Source: Sipunculus nudus
Taxonomy: Eukaryota; Annelida; Sipuncula; Golfingiida; Sipunculidae
DNA length: 64,000 nucleotides
Direction of reading: 5' to 3'
Assembly (NCBI GenBank): GCA_026874595.1
Contig: CM049322.1
Span: 49,141,340-49,205,339 of the forward strand
In this document: piece after piece, positions 36,745-49,439 of the stretch
How positions within the stretch are numbered: position 1 is the first letter of the stretch
How the letters are laid out: every line of letters begins with the position of its first letter
Position numbers and translations under genes: made by a program
The notes under the pieces: model-generated
What the model was told of the DNA's origin: nothing
The model's database searches: none
What the model saw: the letters and a program-made list of their open reading frames with translations, nothing else

Positions 36745-39700
36745 GTAATGTAAATAGGCAATGGATAATTAATGATAAATGAATATGACATCAATCAGTG
36801 TCAGTGCTGTCAATCACAAATGGTGGTGGCCCCACTATGGGCTGGCACTATATATATTTAATATATTCTTTAGGCTTAGTCCCCACGAACTGGTCACCCG
36901 ACACACCATTGAAAAAGACCCACAAAACACTTATATTGGTGATTTTGCATTTTAGAGCGTTTTTGTAAAAGGCCTAGTTTACTATTTTAACGGATTATTT
37001 CCAAAATTTTATTATCTAATTCTAAAAGGAATTAGGTCCCCCTTTGTTCATTATATTCTCTGAAACTGCATTGCGTATGGTGCTATGCCATACCTCATTT
37101 TAATGGTTATTGTTCCTGCTGTGACATCACAGATATGAGAATAAATGATTTAGGAAGTGTCTAGGCAGCTGACATTATTGGCTGCCTAGATAGTCCACAC
37201 CCCAGCCACTGCGCAGCCAACAAAGCTTAAATTGATATCACTTTTCACTAAGTGTCAGCTTGGAGTTGAGTTGACTAGGGCTAGTAGCATGACGGCCTAT
37301 CTCCAACCTATACACAGGAAGTTCATTGTGGCATTATCAAATTTAAAGGGTACCAAGCAAAAGACATGGATATTGTGTTACTTAATGCCCCTTGTTGTCT
37401 AGTTTTCAAAGAATGCTGGTGAAGGATAAATTAAAAAGTGAAGAAGTTACATGTATATTATATTGATCAATGAACTCTCATCATAAGCCAAATAAAGCAA
37501 AACTATCCATGTTTACAGAAAACAGTACCCTGCTCAAGTACCAAAGCTGATGCTCTAAAATTCTCAAAACATTCCTTAGTGAGACTTTCTGCAATTAACA
37601 TGTTTATTGATATTCTAATAATGATACTGACATCATATTTCAGTGTTTGAATAAAAGTTTTGTATTTCTGTATTAATAACTTTGTTTACTTAATCAGCCT
37701 ATAACTTTTCCAAATTAATGTAAGAAACATGATTAATTTGATAATTTTTGCTTTTTTTGAAGGAAACTTTTTCAAACTGAGATACTAATTATGGGCTCTT
37801 TTCTCCAATGTTGCCTAAAAAACACTATACATTCTTCGATTCTGGGTGATTTTATCGTCAGGTCAACATTTTTGTGGTTATAATATTTTTGAAAAGGGTC
37901 TTTTATCACAGTCTGAGGGGACAGGATCTACAGGTGCCACTATGAGCTAAGTTACCACTACTTATAATACCATTTAAGTTTAACACTGTTATAAAAGAGC
38001 ATTGTTGATAACTTCTTTCAGAAATACTAATGAGCAAATTTCTTATTCTGAAAATCTAAATGAATGATCTAAAAAAAATAGTGACCCAGCCCTTGATCTT
38101 TATGGTCTTATCTGCAGTGCTAACATAGGAGTTTTGTTATCCCTTTAACTTTTGAAGTAGTTAGTATGGCAGTATTTTGTACTCAATTTTGTACACAAAT
38201 TGTCATGCATGTTAACATATTGGTGACTTTGAACTTATAAAGCATTTATAAAAAGATCTCTTTATCTGATCCAGTCTGTGATATGACTACACATTCACAG
38301 ACCTTGATTCCAAGTCCCAGCCTTGCATCTATTTCATGAATAATTAATAAGACAATTGAACCAATCAAATGGCTCATGTTGATTAAATGTTTAGCATTGC
38401 CAGGAAGTCATGTGAAATCTGACCAATCAGATCAGCCTGTCCTGTTTCAGGAGAGTGAGAGTGTGCTACCAGTATATGACACTGTATGCAAATGACTTTT
38501 TGTTGTCATAGGTTACCAGTGTTAGTTCAATATAGGGATATATTCTATTTACGAAGCAAGTAATCTAACGGGAGGCGTATTCTCGGTTAGGCATCATATG
38601 GGTAACATTACAACTGTCAACAGACCTCAAGTGGGAAATGGTCGCTTGTCTTTTTGACAGGGTAACATAAATGGCAAAATGAAAAATGCTGGAAAAGGGG
38701 TCTGGTGCCTGGATGATATTTACTTGACCCCTGAGAAAACAACCTTCCATTTCTGGGAGTCAGGGGTTAATTTTGCGCCCTGAACAGTGGCTGTGGGGTC
38801 AATTTACACACCCGGGGCCCGCAGCTGCAGTAGTAACCGGGCCTGTTTAACACCAGGATATAGCATGAGAGAAGCATTTGATACTTCCCTGTCATGTTGT
38901 CCGAAACCCGAATGAAATTCTGCATATATGTACATATACTTAGTTAAGCTAGCATTAAAAAAATGGAGCTTCTTACCTTCATAAAAAAAAATATTTAAAA
39001 AAGTAAAAAAAGAACACTTTCTGTTTTGTTCAAAACTCATAAATTAGATGCCAGAGAGGGGCACAGAATCAATGTCTGTGAGTACATGGTCATGTCACAG
39101 ACTTTGTTGTATAAAGATGATATGATAGGCTTCAGAAGAACTGGGTCTGTTTTATAGGAGGTATACGCAATGTCTGGAGACAGTACAGTTTCTCAGATAC
39201 TAGTTAAAAATATAACAAAATTCTGCTTATCAAACATTAACACTATGATCGTGGACTGTCATTCTGTCAGAGTAAAAAAAAGTGACAAATGCTAAGTGGC
39301 TGTCACATCATGTACACAGGGTTTATGGGTGAACAGTTGACCATACAGTTAAAGCTGCCCATTCATATACCTTTTGAAAGAATTCATGTGATTTATGGCT
39401 TCTTCTGTGTATATATTAATGATCTGAGTCTGTGTATATATTAATGGTCTAAGGGTTATTCTGGTTATAAATTTTTAGCTCAGCCGACTATAAGTCATCT
39501 GAGCTATAGTCATGGTCCTTTGTCCCTTGTCCGTCCGGCCTTCCGACAGTCCATCCGTTAACAGGGCACATTTTGAAACTATTGGACCTACGAATCCAAA
39601 ATTTTGCATACTGTTAGATGTCCCCAAAATCTCAAACCATATAGAAAATTGGGTCACTTAGACTTTGTTCCTTTGAGATATTAAGGAAAAAGTTTGGTTT

Positions 39701-40940
39701 TCCATTAAAAACCCATAGTTACAGTTCAAGACTGCCTTATCTCAAAACCACTGATCTGAATTTGATCATAGTAAATATTCATATTCTTCCATACATTTCC
39801 TATGTACATAACAAAATTTAGGTCAGTATTGTGTAATTTGCTGAAGTTATGGTCCCAAACATAATGCATCTTTTAAAAAATCAAGAAATATATTCACTCA
39901 CTTTATATGAGATTTGCTGATGCTAGAGACTTTTTCAGGGATATAACTTTCATATTTCGATTCAATTGTATACCGAAAATGAGATCTGAATTTTGCAAAT
40001 TTTTTAGGTTATTAGCATAAATATAAAATCAGTACCTTAAATTTTGCCCAACTTTGGCCACGCCAGCATGTACACATAAGGATATCTGCAGTTAATACCA
40101 CAGGGAGCCTTGCTCTTCCCCCCATTCTGTTAACAGACCTGTACTATAAACAAGATGAATCTTATAATTTCACATTTTTTTCAGCAACCAGCAGTAACAA
40201 CTGAGACCCTTCCCCCCACCCACCCCTTCAATACACAGGACTAATAAACAAGACAGATCTTATAATTTAATGTTAAATAAATTCTTTTTTTTGAGGCTTG
40301 GACAATTTTGATCTTTTTAAAGAAAAAAAAGTTCAGGAATTTAATCCTAATATTCAAATGTGATAAAATATTACAATCTAATGTCAGTGCTAAATGACAA
40401 GATTTAAAAAGATATAAATACTTTGTAGCATTTCATTCATATCTCTTAAAGTTGGCCAGGCATTGGTGTAAATAACACTGTTAAACTTAGTTTTAAAATC
40501 AGGAATATTGGTCAAAATTTTGGGGGATAAATTTTTTAACTCATATGGCCATATATATTACTTTTGAAAACTTAATTACCTTCACATATTAACGTGGAAG
40601 TGGTAAATTTGGTGCCTCTGAATTTTTGCGCTTTTTCCTTTTTAAAGCATTAGCCCAGTTCGAATTTTTCGCGCAAATCAGTATGTATGGAAAATTCAGT
40701 TTGCACAAATTATTAAAATATTTTAACATAAAAGATAGTTTTGTAACGCAACCTACCACCTAATAAGCTTCGGGTGACTGCATACATGCTAAAATTAAAA
40801 GTGGCCTGCCCGCATCATTTAATAAAAAGTGTCTGATAAACATATAATTATTTTTTTTTGTCTTATAAAGAGGGGACTGTTATAGTGACTCATCCAATAA
40901 GCCAATGTATCCTGTTGAAGTGTTGTTTTTTTCTTTGCAG
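36745..40940 (+). other. Putative 4.2-kb 5' intron of the zinc-finger gene
   Basis: Bounded by GTAATG and TTTGCAG. It is AT-rich and holds no convincing coding exon. It contains a truncated copy of the 2.6-kb element family at 39476-40140 in reverse orientation. Confidence 0.35.
39476..40140 (-). mobile_element. Truncated copy of the 2.6-kb element family
   Basis: Hairpin at 39476-39506 (arms TAGCTCAGCCGACT / AGTCATCTGAGCTA), GTCCGTCCGGCC, then TTGTTCCTTTGAGATATTAAG and the rest in the order of 45821-46450. It lies in the presumed 5' intron of the zinc-finger gene. Confidence 0.7.
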
Positions 40941-41191
40941 ACATCCAACCACTGGAGTCTTACTGAGGAATAATCTACAGCATAAAACCAGAGCAAGATT
41001 GGAGATGTATAAACCAAAACCTGTTTATCTACTTCATATCAAATAGTAGACACTGGTTGAAGAAACTGTTGGAGAGCCCATCATCAAGCTTCGATCGATT
41101 CTGGTTATACTATGTGTGATGGTTGTGTGGTTTATCTTGACTGTACAAAGTGTTATCAGATTTGACCATTAACTCTTCTTAAATAGTGAGC
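40941..41191 (+). other. 5' untranslated part of the zinc-finger coding exon
   Basis: Runs from the acceptor at 40940 to the start ATG at 41192. A stop (TAA at 41180-41182) lies in frame just before the ATG, so the coding frame cannot extend further upstream in this exon. Confidence 0.5.
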
Positions 41192-43465
41192 ATGGCTTCG
41201 TTCCAAGGACAAAATGTGCCACCTAGTGGCAACCAGTGTAACTATACCACAGCAGCTACACCGCAAATGACAACCAGCATCCCCAGTTCACTGAACCGAG
41301 AATCGGTGGCGCACCCTACTGGGTTAAGTCGAGAGTCCATGGCACCTCCTGCTGGGCTAAATTTCGGTGTCCCTTTATTCTCAAATCATGTCGCAACAAA
41401 TATGGCTTCCTCAGTCGGTGAGGATCCAGGTGATGTCAGAACACGAATGACACATCCTGTTATAACAACAAGACCTCCCGTTGTGCAAACAGACATGAGG
41501 CATGTCGTCATGGAAACAAATAATGATGCAGATGTTAAGAATGGGAAACCAGCGCTTGCAAATCAACATGTGTCATGCCAGGTCACTGAGGCCTTTTATG
41601 TTGGTGACAGGTCAGATAACAAGACTGACGATGGGAAAACAGAGTTTGCCGTGAAAGCTGAGAATTCTGGGATACCAAGTGCCTGTTGTGGAGGATCGCA
41701 AAACCAGAGTGCCTTTATAGGAAGTTCAGCTAATGTTCAGCCAAACATGGTCGAACAACAAGGAACACCACAGCATCAGCAAGAAGAAAAAAATGTAGGT
41801 AAAACTGGGCTTCCTTATGGGTCAGAGGTCACCTTTCCACAAGAGCGGCAAAGTAACACACTTTCCGCACAGTATGCAAATGCTGTCACAAGAGATGGTT
41901 TGAGAGCGCAGTTTGGTGGACTGCAGCCACAAGTGTCACCGTATGACCCCCTGGCTTGTACACTTGCTTTAAAAGGCCTGGCTCAAGGCAATCAAATGTC
42001 AGTCGCGCAAGCTTATATGACCCAAGTCGCCAGTCAATCTCCAAATGTGACTCGTACACATTTGCCAACTAGAACCCTTCCCGAAACAACCATGGCATCT
42101 CAGAGGATTAGTGATATGGCTAGTATTGTCATGGCAACCCATGCAGCTGCAGCAGCAAATAATTCAACATTGACCAGCGCAGACCCACAAGTGGCAGCAA
42201 AGAGGTTGGGGATGGGCGAGATGGTTGGTGTGGCAGCGCAAGGCGGGATCTTTCCTGGGAAAGAGCCTCTTAAACCAGAAGATAAAGCAACATTGGGAAG
42301 TGGACAACCCCCCGAGATCCCTTTATCTAGTCTCCCCTCACAGACCAGTAAAATGGTTCCTGAAGACATGCTGTCCACAGTCCCAGTTACCCATGTCTCC
42401 CCCACAATGTGTCGGGCTGCGGAGAAGACCAGTAAGGCACAGACGTTAGAGGACGTCCACAGGAACATGTTCGATTACATGAACCACCTCGTCCAGGGAG
42501 CCAACTCTGATATCATAAGAGGCGGGGTTGACGCTCACGGGCGTCCAGTCTGTGGGAAATGTGGACGAGGATTTGAGAATGCCGAGGAAATGGTGAAACA
42601 TATTAAAGAGCATCTGGATGGGACATGGGTAACTGAGAATATTTTAACACAGGGAGCCCAATCTGCAAACACCAACACAGACCAAGCCAAAACCACAAAC
42701 ACAACCGAGGGTAAGGGAGACCAAGGAAGCAGCCCAGCTGGTTCCGCAACTAACGGTAACAGCCCTGCGAAGCATAAATGCACAACTTGCGGGAAGAGTT
42801 TTAAAAGGAACGACCACTTGCAGCGTCACATGAAACTGCACACTGGAGCCAAACCATACCAGTGTGATCAGTGTCACAAGGGTTTTAACCGTTTAGAGCG
42901 GCTGCAGACCCACCACCTGACGCACTCAGGTTTGAAGAGCTACCCTTGTCTGAGGTGCGGTAAAATCTTCAGTCGCAATGAGCACTTACAGTCACACTTG
43001 ACTGTCCACACTGGGGACAAGCATCACCCTTGCCAACATTGCGGGAAGAATTTTTCCCGTTTGGATCATCTCCGCAGGCACATGCGGATTCACTCCGGGG
43101 AGAAACCCTACAAATGTGACCACTGCACCAAAGAGTTCTCACGTGATGATCACTATCTTCGCCATTTACGCACACACACTGGAGAAAAGCCGTACTCCTG
43201 TGACGTATGTCCTAAAAAATTCACTCGATCACATCACCTGAAGACCCACAAGTTATCCCACACAGGTGAAAGTAAGCATGTGTGTACCATTTGTGGGAAA
43301 GGGTTTAGATCCACAGATCGCTTCAACAAACACACACAGAAACATGCCAGTGCCACAAGTTGTGATGAATTTTGCGACGGACATGCAGTGAAAGATGATA
43401 AACCCATGGTGGCTCCACCTGTGCAACCGCCTCTACAGTCGGCAAGCAACACAGCCCCACTGTAA
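41192..43465 (+). CDS. C2H2 zinc-finger protein, eight fingers, 757 residues
   Basis: A single uninterrupted frame from ATG at 41192 to TAA at 43463-43465. An in-frame GTG six bases upstream was rejected as the start. Residues 1-450 are rich in Ser, Thr, Pro, Gln and Met, have a poly-Ala stretch, and match no domain I know. Finger 1 (about 454-473) stands alone. Fingers 2-8 (about 530-720) are tandem, mostly joined by TGEKP-type linkers (TGAKP, SGEKP, TGEKP). All keep C-x2-C-x12-H-x3-H. Helix positions -1/2/3/6 are R-D-H-R in fingers 2, 5 and 6, and R at -1 with H at 3 in fingers 4 and 7, predicting a G-rich DNA target. Likely a nuclear sequence-specific transcription factor. Orthology is not assignable from sequence alone. 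Confidence 0.9.
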   Translation: MASFQGQNVPPSGNQCNYTTAATPQMTTSIPSSLNRESVAHPTGLSRESMAPPAGLNFGVPLFSNHVATNMASSVGEDPGDVRTRMTHPVITTRPPVVQTDMRHVVMETNNDADVKNGKPALANQHVSCQVTEAFYVGDRSDNKTDDGKTEFAVKAENSGIPSACCGGSQNQSAFIGSSANVQPNMVEQQGTPQHQQEEKNVGKTGLPYGSEVTFPQERQSNTLSAQYANAVTRDGLRAQFGGLQPQVSPYDPLACTLALKGLAQGNQMSVAQAYMTQVASQSPNVTRTHLPTRTLPETTMASQRISDMASIVMATHAAAAANNSTLTSADPQVAAKRLGMGEMVGVAAQGGIFPGKEPLKPEDKATLGSGQPPEIPLSSLPSQTSKMVPEDMLSTVPVTHVSPTMCRAAEKTSKAQTLEDVHRNMFDYMNHLVQGANSDIIRGGVDAHGRPVCGKCGRGFENAEEMVKHIKEHLDGTWVTENILTQGAQSANTNTDQAKTTNTTEGKGDQGSSPAGSATNGNSPAKHKCTTCGKSFKRNDHLQRHMKLHTGAKPYQCDQCHKGFNRLERLQTHHLTHSGLKSYPCLRCGKIFSRNEHLQSHLTVHTGDKHHPCQHCGKNFSRLDHLRRHMRIHSGEKPYKCDHCTKEFSRDDHYLRHLRTHTGEKPYSCDVCPKKFTRSHHLKTHKLSHTGESKHVCTICGKGFRSTDRFNKHTQKHASATSCDEFCDGHAVKDDKPMVAPPVQPPLQSASNTAPL

Positions 43466-44160
43466 CATAAACAGTCAAGGCATACATGTATGTACAATGG
43501 ATTGTATCATATAATGAGATCAGAAAATTGTATACAATAATAGTATTAGTATAGACTGCAGGATCATGTTGCTTTACCTAGTCCCTGTGACATACAGACC
43601 ACATATATATATATATATATTACGTTAAATATACAGAGATAACTTGTTAGGTGGTAAGAGATTGATAACATTCAAATATGGATGCAGAATTAATTTGGTG
43701 TTTAATCACTTACATTTGATTTTATCCTGACCATGGGTGGATAAATCATATATTCCTTGTCCCATCCCTAATCACATAATTTTTGGAGGAACTTGCATCA
43801 GTTCATAATTTTTAATTCCACTGGAGGATTTTTTTCAGAAACATCAGTTCCAATGAAATTCACTGTTTGGGGAAAAATACTGATTTAAATTCAAATAATT
43901 TCCAATTTTTTTTTATTCATGATCAAACTGTGACCACCAAATGTGAGTTCTACCCTGTTTTTATGTATATTTGCATTCATCACATGCAGTCAGGTTTACC
44001 CAAGGGTCTAACTGTCAACCAAATTTTTAATGGCTTCTCCTTGGCCCATTGCCCTTTTTTGCCATAATTGTATTTGCAGTTTATTGGAAACCTTTTTAAG
44101 AAATTTTGACAGCAGTAATCACATAACCTCGGCCAACTTTGCAGAGGTGATAAATAAATT
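43466..44160 (+). other. Probable 3' UTR of the zinc-finger gene
   Basis: AT-rich, no coding frame, with a TA microsatellite at 43603-43621. The candidate poly(A) signal AATAAA is at 44153-44158. Confidence 0.4.
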
Positions 44161-44399
44161 AGCTTGAGTTTGCTGTCAGTATTAGTTGCTGACAGCAGTA
44201 AAAGTAATAGCAGAGCCTCATGGTTACTGGGTACGTCCATTTATGGATCCAGTTACAGCCTTTTGGTGGATGTTTTCCTAGAGATCACATTATATGTAAC
44301 AGTTCCTCTTCAGCGCTCAATGCAGGATACAGTGTTTGTTATAAGTATTTATGACTCTGATAGGACTGGATTAATACAAATACGGTACTGTCCAGGAAT

Positions 44400-44845
44400 G
44401 GGATTGATTTGATTTGGTTCTGTTGTCATTGAATATCCATGCACCGTACATAAAATCTTAAAGGATGTGTGCTATTAATGGTATATAATGCAAATCTAGT
44501 TTCAAATAAGCACGCACACACACACACATATATATCTACAAGGGAATTTCTCACGAAACATTGGCTCCAACTGGGGTTTTATCGTAATAGAGAGTTGCCT
44601 AAATTCTAGAGGTAATGGACCTAAGACTCAATCAACCTCTGTGGACGTCTAGTTCTGGTAAAGTAAAACATGGCCTAAAGACCACATCTGTTAGTGACCG
44701 CCTCAAAATAAAGAACACTTGTTCACAGTCTCGATTCTTTTTAGCTTTTTATATAAGACCTCACTAAGACGACCCCCTGAAAAATGCGACCACTTTACTC
44801 AGGTCCCGTTGGTGGTTGTAATTTCGAGGTTTCACTGTAATAGAA
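44400..44845. repeat. Worn MITE-like repeat downstream of the zinc-finger gene
   Basis: CGACCACTTTACTCAGGTCC and GAGGTTTCACTGTA at 44790-44840 mirror the outer MITE at 19050-19370. CA and TA runs lie at 44514-44533. Confidence 0.4.
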
Positions 44846-45290
44846 AGATATTCTTTAATAAAACCGTGTATGTAAAAGCAGGGTTCCCACTATAGACCAG
44901 CTAGTATTATTTTGTGAAACAATGGCAGCTGTTTGTATTTTGTTGTTGTCATGAATGATCCTTTTGTTGTTGTCATGAATGATCCTCTGTGCACAAGTAT
45001 TTATGTTTTCAGCCTAAAAGAACCCTGAAAATATTTTCTTCTTCAATAGTCTTGGACATATAACTTAACATTTTGTATGATTGAGATTTGAAAGAATTTT
45101 TTTTTAAATTATATTTTAATTTTTTTTAAGATTTTTTTTTTTGGTGGAGGTAACTGCCTCCATTTTTTTATGCTCTCTAATCTAATTTTAAATCAAACTA
45201 TGTTCATCTGCAGAGTTCCATTTCAGTTTGGAACTATGTGACAGGGCGATAGCACTGGCTTCTTGTCATATTATATTTGTATTTTGGTGT

Positions 45291-45534
45291 TATCCAGGCT
45301 GCGTGTCTACCGCTCCTGCAGGTCCTGGGTGTGTAATCATCCCCATTGCTGGGTCATAACACTGAGGAACCCCCCAAAGACACACTTTTGTGTGAGAGAT
45401 ACTCCATTAAGCCTGCAGAGTGCTCACCCTTGGTGGGGGATGACCCTGAAAGTCTCACTTCCTCGGCTGAGATTTTGACTCATGACCTCCTGGCTTTGAT
45501 TCCTGTGCTCTAGCCCTGAGCCATTGAGGCCGAG
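45291..45534 (-). mobile_element. tRNA-derived SINE-like element
   Basis: On the minus strand it opens CTCGGCCTCAATGGCTCAGG. TGGCTCAGGGCTAG (45510-45523) fits an RNA polymerase III box A, and GAGTCAAAATC (45471-45481) is a weakened box B at tRNA-like distance. A non-tRNA body follows. No clear tail or target duplication was identified. Confidence 0.5.
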
Positions 45535-45820
45535 TTTTGAGAGATTTTCTCACAGTACCTAGAAGGGTTTTTCACTTCTGCATAGGAGGTTATGTTTTCA
45601 GCAAAGGAGGTTATGTTTTCACCCATTTCTTATTTTTGATCTCTGCCAAGCGGCAGGGATGTTTTTGTTGGCGTTAGTTTGTCTGTGTGTCTGTTAGCAA
45701 CATAACTCAAAAAGTTCTTAACAGATTTTGATGAAATTTTCACTATGGCATGGCAGTGATACAAGGAACAATTAATTAAATTTTGATGATTCTTTTCGAT
45801 TACCATCTGGATCAAGTTTT

Positions 45821-48424
45821 TAGCTCAGCTGACTATAAGTCATCTGAGCTATAGTCGTGGTCCATTGTCTGTCGTCCGTCCGTCTGTCCGATGTGGCACG
45901 TTTTGAAACCGTAAGACCTAGAAATCTAAAATTGGGCATAGATTTAGATGTCCCCAAGATCTCCTACCAAGCCGAAAACTGGGTCTTTGCGACTTTGTTC
46001 CTTTGAGAAATTAAGGAAAAACCTCAATTTTTTATTAAAAACCTATTTTCACACTTCAGGGCTGCCTAATATCAAAACCACTCATCTGTTTTTCCTCATA
46101 TTTACCATAAATATTCCTCTATATAGTTCCTATGTACATGCATGATATTATGTCTGTATTATATAATTTAAGAAAGTTATGGGCCAGAACATAATGCATT
46201 TTGTAAAAAAATCAGGAAAGATATTTGATCACCTAACACAAAACTTGTTAAAGCTATGGACTTTTTTTCAAGTAATATAACTTTAACTAATCAAAATTAA
46301 ATTGTATACCCAAAATTAGATCAAAATCTATTAAATTTTTTAAAATATTAACAAAAATAAAAAATTGGTACCTTAAATTTTGCCTTACTTTGACCATGGC
46401 ACGTTTTTTTCCTGTAAGTACTGTGGATTTAATTTTCTCAGCATGTTTTTGTTAGCATTTTGTCTGTTAACACCAAAAATTTGACACCAGTTGATCAAAA
46501 ACTGTAGATTTTATTCATGTTTTCAAGCACCATGTAACATATTGTTTACATCAGGCTAGTGTTATGCAGTTTGCAAGAGCTCAGCTCCCCAGCTTAAGCT
46601 CTCAGTACGTAAAATTTGGCATACAATTAGATGTCTCCAAAATCCCCTATCATGCCAAGAATTTGGTCACTAGGACTTAATACATTTGAGATATTAATGA
46701 AAAACTTCATTTTTCAATTAAAAATCCATTGTTACACTTCAATACTGCCTAATATCAAAATCACTAATCTGACTTTAATCATATATAATATACATGTTTT
46801 TCTATACATTCTCTGTGCACATGCCAGAAATGATGTCAGTATTGCGTAATTGTTTTAAGTTATGGGCCCAAACATAATGCACTTTGTAAAAAATCAAGAA
46901 ATATATTTACTCCCTTATCAAGGGGCTTGCTGAAGCTAGAGATTTTTTGTCAGGGATGTAACATTATTTAATCAAGATTCAATTGAATACCCAAAATTAG
47001 TTCTGAATTTTTAAAATTTTATAAGTTATTAGTATAAATATAAAATTAGTACCTTAAATTTTGCCCAAGTTGACCATTTCCTTTTTGTTTCATGTGAGCT
47101 CTGTTTATATAATTTTCATATCATGCACACATAAGGATTTCAGCTTTTTAGATTAGAAAGCTGAAAGAAATTGGCCAAAAATTGTAGCTTTTATTAATGT
47201 TTTTATGAGACCATGTCAGACCTTGGCTATCTCCAGCCACTCTTGAGTCACCTGTATGTTGACCTTGTTGAACTTTCAGCAAATTATGCACGCCTCAAGC
47301 GAGGCATATACTTGGGCAGCCAGGCAGCTTATAGCCAGCCACAGTTGATCCAGGTGTCCAACCCAACTCATCTAGTAGTTTTAACCAACAACATAACATT
47401 TAACAATAAATTAATAAATTTTTATTGTTTTTTAATAACAAATTAAAGAAAAATAGAAAAGGAATTTGTTAGTTTATAATAATAGGGAATTAACTTGCAG
47501 TTACTGATGATATAAGAATCTTGTATCGATGGATAGAATGTCACATATTCCAAATAACACCATGCAGTCACCTATGGCATTTTTCAGTTCAATTTCAATA
47601 ATAAAAAAGTAAATCATATTATTCATTACTAATCATAAGGGATCATATGAAGGAAATTAATGATAGACAAAGATGCAGTTGATAATATTAATCTAGATTC
47701 CTACTGTGTTTAGTGTGTACATTGATGTGAAATTAGTCCAAAATGAATATATCACATTTATTTTTTTTAATATAAATAAAAGCCATAAAACCAGTTACTT
47801 ATGATCATTATTTAAATGTGTCAATTTTGTACATTCTGGATTCTCAAAACTGAATAAATACCAGACATGGTGGGAATACTTTGCAATTGTATTTAAATAC
47901 GAATATGAATATGTACTCCATTATATAATTTCTTGCATAAAGAATGGGAATTCAGGTAAAAATGAAAGTATATGAATACCAGTGCAAATACTTTCCAAAT
48001 GTATTCATGAATGCATTCATGAATATATTCTTTAATATTATTTTAATAATCATTTCAGTTATATTTCATTTTAAAAATCCTACGATTCTCTTATTATTTT
48101 TTAATAAAAATTATATCTGGGACAATATTTGTAACTTTTTTAATAAATAGTTAAACTCTGATATAATATGTTCTGCTTGTAAGTTATATGGCCAAGTAAA
48201 AATCTGTGTGACAATAGTACTCCATTTGTTAATAAATAAATGAAATCAATTCTCTTCTCTGTCTCCAAAGGTACTATCAAAATCATGCATAAGCTAAACA
48301 ACAACAACTCATAATACAGCTTATACTTATTACCACACAAAACCAGCATGTGCCTCATTTCTAAATCATATATTTTTATCATATATAACAGCTGAGCGCC
48401 GTGACCCATAGGTCCCTTGTTTTT
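45821..48424 (-). mobile_element. 2.6-kb element, right arm of the inverted pair
   Basis: Hairpin at 45821-45851, then the inverse of 10377-12991 to the start motif near 48402-48424 (GACCCATAGGTCCCTTGTTT). The lengths are nearly equal (2604 versus 2615). It includes the 24-bp palindrome at 48002-48025. Confidence 0.75.
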
Positions 48425-48894
48425 TTTTAAAGGAAAATTCTGCAGTTCTGACAATGTCATACGGGGCTAATGAGCTGCCATGTTAACTTTGTTGCCACTA
48501 GATGGCACTCTGTGTCAAGATGCTATAATATTCTTTGATTCACCTGCTGTGTTAACCACAAATTTGTTACAATGCCATATGGGGGTAATGAGCAGCCTTG
48601 GTGGAGATCTGCATTATCTGAGTGCAAATTTCTTGTTTTATTAGTAAGAATTGGCTTAAATTACTGAAAATATTCCCACATGACTGTGGAGGGATGTAGT
48701 ATGGGCCAGGGAAGAAACAGTTAAGTTTTGATTCAGGTTCAGATATAGAGGGTTGATCCTGTGGGCTCGTTTTACTTAGATGGATTTATTTGCCCTCTGC
48801 TTAGCACCCTCATATTTTTGCTGCTTTATTTGTATTTATGGACAATGTTTAAATCATGTGTGCTCCTACACTGCAGTTAATCGGTGTTCCGATG
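48425..48894. other. Spacer
   Basis: No gene. A short repeated phrase (CATACGGGGCTAATGAGC / CATATGGGGGTAATGAGC) occurs at 48458 and 48573. Confidence 0.35.
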
Positions 48895-49076
48895 TACATT
48901 GAAACCTGTGTTATAAGACCACCCATGGGACTGGCCAAAAGTGGTCTTAATTCAAATTTGCTCTTATTTGTTAAGTCAGTTATAACCAGTATGGATTCTT
49001 TTGTTAAACCCAGGGGTGGTCTCAGCAGACAGGTGGCCTTGCAATACAGTTGGTCTTTCAGACAGGTTCCACTGTA
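48895..49076. mobile_element. Tc1/mariner-style MITE, about 180 bp
   Basis: Flanked by TA on both sides. Left end CATTGAAACCTGT and right end inverted CAGTGGAACCTGT, both followed by an AGACC block. No coding capacity. Confidence 0.6.
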
Positions 49077-49439
49077 GTGCCAAGTAACAGACCATTTTAA
49101 GCAATTTCAAATAGTTGGCTAATCAGGGCTTTAATGCTAGTTTGTAAGAGGGCCAACAATTTGAGAATTATGAAATTTGTTGAGGTCAAACAAAATGTAT
49201 TGATGAATATGGAAAAAAAATGTTGTAGTAAATATATATTTCATTTCAATGCCACATCAGCATGTATCCTAATTTCCATATTGTTATATTGAATGATGGG
49301 AGTCACATTAATTAGTGTTAGAAATTATTGTTATAGTACACTGTTTTGCACATTGATTATGTATTTTTTCTAAAATCACATACTTCATATAAACACTGCA
49401 CTGGATAAGGAGTTTAGATAATTTTTAACAAATGTTGAA
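49077..49439. other. AT-rich spacer
   Basis: Nothing supported here. Confidence 0.35.

Noticed and set aside
41186-41191. GTG start two codons before the zinc-finger ATG
   Set aside because: Animal nuclear genes rarely start at GTG. The ATG at 41192 follows directly and an in-frame TAA lies at 41180.
42100-42468. Minus frames opposite the zinc-finger CDS
   Set aside because: Antisense shadows of the real coding frame.
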